Positions 1-5,018 of a DNA stretch of 5,018 nt are shown piece by piece; within the stretch, counting starts at the first letter, position 1; each line of letters opens with the position of its first letter. The translations under genes were made by a program, and so were the position numbers. Origin of the DNA: CAZZBK01 sp964652155. Lineage in GTDB: Bacteria > Planctomycetota > Planctomycetia > Pirellulales > PNKZ01. The notes under the pieces were generated by a model, which saw nothing but the letters and a program-made list of their open reading frames with translations, made no database searches and had not been told where the DNA came from. The stretch covers positions 1-5,018 of the forward strand of contig CAZZBK010000243.1 of NCBI GenBank assembly GCA_964652155.1. The letters run 5' to 3'.

Positions 1-151
1 CAACAGTGTAACAACTGGAAGGGCGCAAGCCACTTTGTTATCATAGAATGTGATTGCCGCTGGGGCGTTTTCAAGTGGAGGCCCGCTGCAAATATTCGGG
101 TTCATCGTCCCCTGTTCGCGACCCTCCCACCTCCGTTTTCGGTGCCACGCC
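1..151. other. Upstream non-coding region before the PSCyt1/DUF1549/DUF1553 gene
   Basis: This short leader contains no gene that I can support. Bases 44-49 (TAGAAT) resemble a sigma-70 -10 box, but no matching -35 hexamer lies 16-18 bases upstream, so I do not call a promoter. There is no purine-rich Shine-Dalgarno sequence just before the chosen start at 152; the bases there are pyrimidine-rich. Weak or absent Shine-Dalgarno sites are common in planctomycetes. The frame of the downstream gene stays open back to a GTG at base 50. The 34 residues this would add do not resemble a leader and would bury the signal peptide. Confidence 0.5.
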
Positions 152-3100
152 ATGTCTCGTTCGACCGCGCTGATCGTTGGTTTCGTCGCACTGCTGTGCG
201 GTTCCACCGCCACGCCTGCGGCCGCCGAGCCGATCGACTTCGATCGCGACATCCGGCCAATCTTTAATGCCCGCTGCACGAAGTGTCACGGCAAAGAAAA
301 AAGCCAAGGGGGTTTGCGACTCGACCGTAAACAGTTTGCCTTCGGGCCGACCGACTCTGGCACCCCCGCGCTCGTGCCCGGCAAGCCCGACGACGGCGCG
401 TTGCTCGCGCGGGTGACGAGCGAAGACGAAACCGATCGGATGCCTCCCGAAGGCGACCCGCTGACCTCGACACAAGTGGCCGCCTTGCGGCGTTGGATCG
501 CATCGGGAGCGGCGTGGCCCGCCGAGGTCGAGGAGCAAACGCATTGGGCCTATGTCGCGCCGCGGCGCCCGCCCCTGCCCACGGTGCACAACGAATCGTT
601 CGTCAAGAACCCGATCGATCGTTTCGTGCTGGCGCGTCTTGAGCAAGCCAAGCTGCCCGCGTCACCCGAGGCCGACCCCGCGGTCCTTTGCCGCCGCGTG
701 TACCTCGACCTGATCGGTCTCCCGCCAACGCCCAGCGAGGTCGCAGCATTCATCCACGCGCGGGATCGCGAGCAGGCTTACGAAAAACTCGTCGACAAGC
801 TGCTTGCCGCGCCGCAGTTCGGCGAGCGTTGGGCGCGGCACTGGCTCGACCTGGCCCGCTATGCCGACTCGAATGGGTTTCAGCGCGATGGCTTTCGCAC
901 GATGTGGGCCTACCGCGATTGGGTCGTGAACGCCTTCAATCGCGACTTGCCCTACACCGAGTTCGTGCGGCAACAAATCGCCGGCGATCTGCTCCCCAAT
1001 GCAACGCTCGACCACAAAATCGCCACCGGCTTCAATCGCTGCACGACGGTCAACGTCGAGGCAGGCACCGACCCGGAAGAGAATCGCGTGCTCTCGGTGA
1101 CCGATCGCGTGAACACGATGGGCACGGTCTTCCTCGGCTCGACGATCGGGTGCGCCCAGTGCCACAACCACAAGTACGACCCGTTCACGCAACTCGAGTA
1201 CTACAAGCTGCTGGCCTATTTCAATAACACCGAAGTCGAGATCACCCCCAACGGTTCGGCGCGGCAATTCACCGGCCCATCGCTGCCACTGCCGATGGCT
1301 AGCGACGCGGCGGCGAAAAAGACAGAACTCCAAACGCAGCTCGCCGTGCTCGAAGCGCGGCTGGCCGAGCGGACCGCCCAGGCCCGCGACAACGAAACAA
1401 CACTCGCCGCGCGGGTCCGCGCGAAGCCCAGCGGAACACCCGAGCCGCACCTGCTCGAATTGACGAATTTTGAATCGCGCGGCGGGGCCACGCCCGTCAC
1501 CCTGGGCGACGGCTCCGTGTTGCTCACCGAAGATCGGCCCGAAAAAGACCTGTACACGATCACCGTCCGCACCAAGCTGCGCAACATCACCGGCTTCAAA
1601 CTCGAAGCGCTGACCGACGAGGCCCTGCCGGGCACAGGGCCGGGCCGCGGCGATGCCCAGCGGCCGAACTTCGTGCTAAACGAGTTCACCGTGCGCGCCG
1701 CTCCCGCCGACAAGCCCGCCGACGCCGTCGATGTCCGGCTCGTCGACGCCGCCGCCGACTTTTCGCAGAAAGGCTTTGATGCGGCCCAAGCCATCGACGG
1801 CAAAACCGACTCCGGCGGCTGGGCAATCAATCCCAAGTTTCATCAGCCCCACTGGGCGACCTTCCGCGCGCAGCAGCCGATCGACTTTGAAGATGGCACG
1901 CTCCTGACCTTCCAATTGCATCAGAACTACGGTGGCGCGCGGACCATTGGCCGCGTCCGCTTGTCGGCCCTGACCGGCCAGAGCGGCGACTCGTCCCTGC
2001 CCGCCGAGGTGCTCAACGCCCTGGCGAAACCCGCCCCAAAACGATCGAAGGACGAAGCCAAGACGCTGCACGAGTACGCCCTAAGCCTCGATGGCGAGGT
2101 GCAACAGCTGCGCGATTCGATCTCGAAAACCAAACAAGAACTCGACGCCATCAAGCCGCCGACCACGTTGGTGATGATCGAACTCCCCCAGCCGCGGATG
2201 ACGTCGGTCATGAAACGCGGGAACTTTCTCGATCTGGGCCCCCAGGTGCAGCCAGGCACCCCCGCCGCGCTGCATCCCTTGCCAAAGCACGCGCCGCCCA
2301 CGCGACTGGGGCTCGCCAACTGGCTCGCTGACGAGAATAATCCGCTGCTCGCGCGCGTCGCCGTGAATCGCTGGTGGGCCGAGCTGTTCGGTCGAGGCAT
2401 CGTCGCCTCGCAAGAAGACTTTGGGGCCCAATGCGAACCGCCCACACATCCCGAGCTGCTCGATTGGCTGGCGCTGGAACTTGCCGACCACGATGGGTCG
2501 ATGAAGCACCTGCTCAAAACGATCGTGCTCAGCGGCGTCTATCGGCAATCGTCGAAGCTCAACGAAACGTTGCTCCAGCGCGACCCGTACAACCTGCTCT
2601 ACGCGCGCGGCCCGCGATTCCGGCTCCCGGCCGAGACGATTCGCGACAACGCCCTGGCTGTCGCCGGTTTGTTGAGTTTGAAACAGGGCGGTCCGCCCGT
2701 TTATCCACCGCAGCCCGACGGCATTTGGCGCGTCACGGGCGAGGTGGACAACAATTACTACACGTCCAGCGGCGAAGACCGTTATCGGCGCGGGCTGTAC
2801 ACGATCTGGCGCCGCAGCGGGCCGTATCCCAGTTTCGTCGCGTTCGATGCGCCCGATCGATCGTCGTGTGTCGTGGCGCGAGCGCGCACGAACACCCCCT
2901 TGCAGGCGTTGACCTTGCTCAACGATCCGGTTTTTGTCGAGGCCGCCGGGGCGCTGGCTCGACGCATGGCAACTGAGGCAAAGTCGGCCGACGTCGCTGA
3001 CCAGCTCGCGCTCGGCTTCCGACTACTGCTCTCGCGGGCACCGAAGGACGTCGAACAACAACTGCTCGTCGAGGTCTATCACGCCGAACTCAAGACCTAT

Positions 3101-3241
3101 CAGGCCGACCCCGCCAAGGTCCGCAAAGTGCTGACTGCGGCGAAGCTCGAGGCGAAGGATCGCGACGCCGCCGCGCTAGCCGCGTTGTTCCACGTGGCGA
3201 ACCTGCTGCTGAATTTGGACGAGGCGATCACGAAAGGCTGA
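152..3241 (+). CDS. Secreted PSCyt1 cytochrome c-like / DUF1549 / DUF1553 protein
   Basis: This 1029-residue exported protein belongs to the planctomycete PSCyt1-DUF1549-DUF1553 family. Its biochemical role is not established. Residues 1-25 form a Sec signal peptide (hydrophobic core about 5-18, likely cut after PAAA at 25), which is why the ATG at 152 is preferred over a GTG at 50. PSCyt1 covers about 28-105, with haem motif CTKCH at 42-46 and a possible distal Met ligand at M97 in RMPP. DUF1549 covers about 153-363, starting at NPIDRFV and holding a second CxxCH (CAQCH, 334-338, followed by NHKYDP). A helical segment (386-410) leads to a beta-rich region (about 434-610) containing LPGTGPGRGD at 492-501, perhaps carbohydrate-binding-like. 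A second helix (630-665) precedes the RGNFLDLG region (689-696). DUF1553 covers about 718-965, with NRWW (739-742), RRSGPYPSF (from 887) and TNTPLQALTLLND (913-925). The C-terminal helix ends in LLNLDEAITKG. The frame is intact. It lies 6 bases before the DUF1501 gene, so the two are probably in one operon. Family assignment is very sure; substrate and reaction are unknown. Confidence 0.95.
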   Translation: MSRSTALIVGFVALLCGSTATPAAAEPIDFDRDIRPIFNARCTKCHGKEKSQGGLRLDRKQFAFGPTDSGTPALVPGKPDDGALLARVTSEDETDRMPPEGDPLTSTQVAALRRWIASGAAWPAEVEEQTHWAYVAPRRPPLPTVHNESFVKNPIDRFVLARLEQAKLPASPEADPAVLCRRVYLDLIGLPPTPSEVAAFIHARDREQAYEKLVDKLLAAPQFGERWARHWLDLARYADSNGFQRDGFRTMWAYRDWVVNAFNRDLPYTEFVRQQIAGDLLPNATLDHKIATGFNRCTTVNVEAGTDPEENRVLSVTDRVNTMGTVFLGSTIGCAQCHNHKYDPFTQLEYYKLLAYFNNTEVEITPNGSARQFTGPSLPLPMASDAAAKKTELQTQLAVLEARLAERTAQARDNETTLAARVRAKPSGTPEPHLLELTNFESRGGATPVTLGDGSVLLTEDRPEKDLYTITVRTKLRNITGFKLEALTDEALPGTGPGRGDAQRPNFVLNEFTVRAAPADKPADAVDVRLVDAAADFSQKGFDAAQAIDGKTDSGGWAINPKFHQPHWATFRAQQPIDFEDGTLLTFQLHQNYGGARTIGRVRLSALTGQSGDSSLPAEVLNALAKPAPKRSKDEAKTLHEYALSLDGEVQQLRDSISKTKQELDAIKPPTTLVMIELPQPRMTSVMKRGNFLDLGPQVQPGTPAALHPLPKHAPPTRLGLANWLADENNPLLARVAVNRWWAELFGRGIVASQEDFGAQCEPPTHPELLDWLALELADHDGSMKHLLKTIVLSGVYRQSSKLNETLLQRDPYNLLYARGPRFRLPAETIRDNALAVAGLLSLKQGGPPVYPPQPDGIWRVTGEVDNNYYTSSGEDRYRRGLYTIWRRSGPYPSFVAFDAPDRSSCVVARARTNTPLQALTLLNDPVFVEAAGALARRMATEAKSADVADQLALGFRLLLSRAPKDVEQQLLVEVYHAELKTYQADPAKVRKVLTAAKLEAKDRDAAALAALFHVANLLLNLDEAITKG
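3232..3237 (+). promoter_or_regulatory. Possible weak ribosome binding site for the DUF1501 gene
   Basis: GAAAGG lies inside the last codons of the upstream gene, with ten bases between it and the ATG at 3248. It is a partial match to the anti-Shine-Dalgarno complement. The upstream stop codon (TGA, 3239-3241) falls between this site and the start, so translation may be coupled by reinitiation. The spacing is slightly long and the match is short, so this is a tentative call. Confidence 0.3.
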
Positions 3242-3247
3242 TGACCC

Positions 3248-4711
3248 ATGCATCCGATCGAAGAACTCCGCCAGGCCATCACGCGCCGCGAACTGTTTCA
3301 ACGCGCCACGAGCGGCATCGGCGCCGCGGCGCTGGCCGCGCTGCTCTCCGGTGACGCCCGCGCCGAGCAAAATTCGGCCCCGTCGAACACGCCTCTGCCC
3401 ACTGGGCCGCTCGCTCCCAAGGCGACCCACTTCGCCCCCCGGGCCAAAAACGTCATCTACCTGCACATGGTCGGCGCGCCCTCGCAACTGGAACTCTTCG
3501 AGCCCAAGCCACAACTCACCGCCCGAGACGGCGAACCGATCCCGAAAAGTTTCATCGAAGGAAAACGCTTCGCGTTCATTCAGGGTGAGTTGAAGCTGAT
3601 GGGTAATCGCTTCCAATTCAAACCGGCCGGCAAGTCGGGGCTCCCGCTCTCCGAAATCTGGCAGCATCTCCCCAAGGTCGCCGACGAACTGTGCATCGTG
3701 AAGACCTTGCACACCGATGAATTCAATCACGGCCCGGCACAGTTGTTCATGCAAACCGGCTTCGGACGCTTCGGCCGTCCCAGCGTCGGCTCCTGGGCCA
3801 CCTATGGACTGGGAACCGAAAACGCCAACCTGCCGGGTTTCGTCGTGATGATCACCGGCAAGGTCGCCGGTGCCGGCGCGAGCCTGTGGGGCTCGGGCTT
3901 CTTGCCCACCGTCTATCAAGGGATCGAGTTCCGCACTAGCGGCGACCCGGTGCTGTTCCTCTCGAACCCCGCGGGCATCACCGGCGACGACCGGTCCCGA
4001 ACAATCGACGCGCTGGCCAAGCTAAACCGCGTACAGTTGGCCGACGTGGGCGACCCGGAAATCGCCACGCGGATCGCGCAGTACGAGCTGGCCTTCCGCA
4101 TGCAGACCTCCGTGCCCGAACTAATGGACTTCAGCGACGAGCCCAAGCCCATTCAAGAACTCTACGGCACCACGCCCGGCAAGGCGTCGTTCGCCAATAA
4201 CTGCCTGCTCGCGCGGCGGTTGGTCGAGCGGGGCGTTCGCTTCGTGCAGTTATACGATGCCGATTGGGACCATCATGGCAGCGTCGCCACGAACATCTCA
4301 CGCAAAGTGAAAGACGTCGACCAGCCGATGGCGGCCTTGATCGCCGACCTGCGGCAACGCGGCATGTTGGACGACACGCTCGTCGTCTGGGGAGGCGAGT
4401 TCGGCCGCACGCCCATGGCACAAGGCAAATCGAACGACGACAAACCCAACGCCCAACCGGGCCGCGATCATCACAAAGACGCCTTCTGCGTGCTGCTCGC
4501 TGGCGGCGGCGTCAAAGGGGGCACCACCTACGGCGAGACCGACGAGTTCGGATTCAATGCCGTTCGTGATCCGATGCACGTCAACGACCTCCACGCCACG
4601 ATCCTGCATCTGCTGGGCCTCGACCACGAGCAGTTGACGTTCAAGTTCCAAGGCCGCAACTATCGCCTGACCGACGTTGCCGGCAAGGTCGCCACGAAGC
4701 TGCTGGCCTAA
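3248..4711 (+). CDS. Tat-exported DUF1501 protein (alkaline phosphatase/sulfatase-like fold)
   Basis: This 487-residue protein belongs to the DUF1501 family, which is placed with the alkaline phosphatase/sulfatase-like superfamily. No reaction is established for it. The N-terminus has a twin-arginine leader: TRRELF at 12-17, a hydrophobic Gly/Ala-rich stretch at about 23-33, and a possible cut after DARA at 39. This leader supports the ATG at 3248. The first core strand and loop are NVIYLHMVGAPSQLELFE (68-85). Conserved His/Asp/Glu motifs that may bind metal follow: NHGPAQ (H161), DADWDHHG (337-344), WGGEFGRTP (381-389), GRDHH (405-409) and NDLHATILHLLGL (from 446). The end, FQGRNYRLTDVAG, is typical of the family, and the length is normal (about 430-500). 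The start is 6 bases after the cytochrome-like gene, the usual arrangement of the pair, so they are probably co-transcribed and act together outside the cytoplasm. S79 in GAPS is a candidate nucleophile position, but that is inference. The frame is intact. Confidence 0.95.
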   Translation: MHPIEELRQAITRRELFQRATSGIGAAALAALLSGDARAEQNSAPSNTPLPTGPLAPKATHFAPRAKNVIYLHMVGAPSQLELFEPKPQLTARDGEPIPKSFIEGKRFAFIQGELKLMGNRFQFKPAGKSGLPLSEIWQHLPKVADELCIVKTLHTDEFNHGPAQLFMQTGFGRFGRPSVGSWATYGLGTENANLPGFVVMITGKVAGAGASLWGSGFLPTVYQGIEFRTSGDPVLFLSNPAGITGDDRSRTIDALAKLNRVQLADVGDPEIATRIAQYELAFRMQTSVPELMDFSDEPKPIQELYGTTPGKASFANNCLLARRLVERGVRFVQLYDADWDHHGSVATNISRKVKDVDQPMAALIADLRQRGMLDDTLVVWGGEFGRTPMAQGKSNDDKPNAQPGRDHHKDAFCVLLAGGGVKGGTTYGETDEFGFNAVRDPMHVNDLHATILHLLGLDHEQLTFKFQGRNYRLTDVAGKVATKLLA

Positions 4712-4720
4712 TCACTTCCT

Positions 4721-4956
4721 CGCCCATCGTGGCGCATCGGTCGTCGTCACCTCCAACATGAGCCCCCGGCGATAGTGAAGGGATGAAACGGGGATGAACT
4801 ATTTACTTCTCCGCTCACGCGCTGGGAGTGGGGCGTGGGATGGCGCGAGGGTGATGGATGAGGCGAACGTACAGAACCCCCGGCGTACGCTGCGTTGCAG
4901 CTATCGCCGGGGGCTAAATGATGGAGGCGATGTTGGGCGATGCGCCACGATCGGCG
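4721..4956. repeat. Long imperfect inverted repeat (arms 4721-4775 and 4901-4956)
   Basis: The left arm of 55 bases begins nine bases after the DUF1501 stop codon. Its reverse complement matches the 56-base right arm. The innermost 15 bases (4761-4775, AGCCCCCGGCGATAG) match 4901-4915 perfectly. The outermost 19 bases (4721-4739 against 4938-4956) match at 18 positions, including all of TCGTGGCGCATCG. Between them is a less conserved part with one gap and a shared TC(A/G)CCTCCA block. The 125 bases between the arms hold no gene. I see no clear target-site duplication outside the arms. This could be a pair of inverted copies of a short REP-like intergenic repeat, a small non-autonomous element, or the ends of a folded RNA. 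The symmetry is seen directly; its nature is inferred. Confidence 0.75.
4877..4913. repeat. Compound stem-loop sharing the right arm of the inverted repeat
   Basis: CCCCCGGCG (4877-4885) pairs perfectly with CGCCGGGGG (4905-4913). Inside it, after a symmetric 3 x 3 internal loop (TAC against TAT), GCTGC (4889-4893) pairs with GCAGC (4897-4901) around a GTT loop. The outer right strand is the same sequence that can pair with 4763-4771 in the longer inverted repeat, so the two pairings exclude each other. No T run follows, so this is not a classical terminator. It may be one unit of a palindromic repeat family. Confidence 0.65.
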
Positions 4957-4968
4957 GCAGAGCCGCCG
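4952..4968. repeat. Short GC-rich hairpin
   Basis: CGGCGGC (4952-4958) and GCCGCCG (4962-4968) form a perfect 7-base-pair stem around an AGA loop. It partly overlaps the outer end of the right arm of the inverted repeat. It lacks a following T run. It could help end or stabilise a transcript of the operon, or be part of an intergenic repeat. Confidence 0.5.
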
Positions 4969-5018
4969 GAGCGTGAGTTCGGAGTTATCAACCGTGTTTA
5001 GAGCCGGTCCGTCTCGGA

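Larger units (their letters stand above)
4712..5018. other. Non-coding, dyad-rich region downstream of the operon
   Basis: This is 307 bases without a gene that I can support. The only forward reading frame of note (4794-4976, 60 codons) runs straight through the hairpins, has low-complexity Arg/Gly-rich content and no recognisable domain, so I leave it out. The region contains a long imperfect inverted repeat, a nested hairpin and a small GC-rich hairpin, listed separately. No hairpin is followed by a run of T on the + strand, so none is a standard intrinsic terminator. Bases 4969-5018 show nothing I can name. A next gene, if there is one, starts beyond the window. Confidence 0.7.

Noticed and set aside
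35..49. Possible sigma-70 promoter (TATCAT or TAGAAT)
   Set aside because: Only a -10-like hexamer is seen; no -35 element is found at usable spacing, so it may be chance.
50..151. N-terminal extension of the first gene from a GTG at 50
   Set aside because: The extra 34 residues do not look like a leader and would place the clear Sec signal peptide internally. The ATG at 152 gives a normal exported PSCyt1 protein.
185..199. Lipoprotein signal around C16 of the first protein
   Set aside because: The residues before the Cys (ALL-C) do not fit a lipobox, which needs a small residue at -1 and usually Leu at -3. A signal peptidase I site after PAAA is clearer.
662..1450. Long antisense open frame (262 codons) inside the first gene
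   Set aside because: It lies opposite well-conserved DUF1549 coding sequence and has Arg/Gly/Val-rich content without a domain. Such open frames are expected opposite GC-rich genes.
3241..3243. ATG overlapping the stop codon of the first gene (TGATG) as the start of the second gene
   Set aside because: It is in a different frame from the DUF1501 protein and leads to an early stop. The ATG at 3248 gives the full Tat leader.
3176..3919. Antisense open frame (247 codons) across the junction of the two genes
   Set aside because: It overlaps the coding sequence of two confidently assigned proteins and shows no recognisable motif or start signal.
4877..4925. Intrinsic (rho-independent) terminator
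   Set aside because: The stem is strong, but CTAAATGATGG follows on the + strand rather than a T run, and the other strand has no T run either.
4794..4976. Small open frame of 60 codons downstream of the operon
   Set aside because: It runs through the inverted repeat and hairpins, has no domain or signal, and no convincing ribosome binding site context.

Overview
The window looks like a piece of a GC-rich planctomycete chromosome. The evidence is a two-gene cassette typical of that phylum: a very large secreted protein combining a PSCyt1 cytochrome-c-like domain, DUF1549 (PSCyt2) and DUF1553 (PSD1), followed directly by a DUF1501 protein. Planctomycetes (and some relatives such as Verrucomicrobia and Lentisphaerae) carry many paralogues of this pair. 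The genus cannot be read from the sequence. A Pirellulales-like member is plausible but is only a guess.

Layout. Bases 1-151 are a short upstream region with no convincing promoter or Shine-Dalgarno site. Bases 152-3241 (+) encode a 1029-residue protein with a Sec signal peptide, an N-terminal CxxCH haem motif, DUF1549 with a second CxxCH, a central beta-rich region flanked by helical linkers, and DUF1553. After a 6-base gap, bases 3248-4711 (+) encode a 487-residue DUF1501 protein with a twin-arginine (Tat-like) leader and a predicted alkaline-phosphatase/sulfatase-like fold. Bases 4712-5018 are non-coding but full of dyad symmetry. They hold a roughly 55-base imperfect inverted repeat (4721-4775 against 4901-4956), a compound hairpin that shares its right arm (4877-4913), and a small GC-rich hairpin (4952-4968).

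How the parts fit. The two genes are almost certainly co-transcribed, and both products carry export signals, so they probably act together outside the cytoplasm. The usual hypothesis is work on complex extracellular carbon such as sulfated polysaccharides, but no reaction has been firmly established for DUF1549, DUF1553 or DUF1501. Both reading frames are intact. I see no mobile-element gene, tRNA, rRNA or CRISPR array. The genes are an ordinary member of a widespread but poorly understood planctomycete family. The least explained DNA is the dyad-rich tail after the operon.
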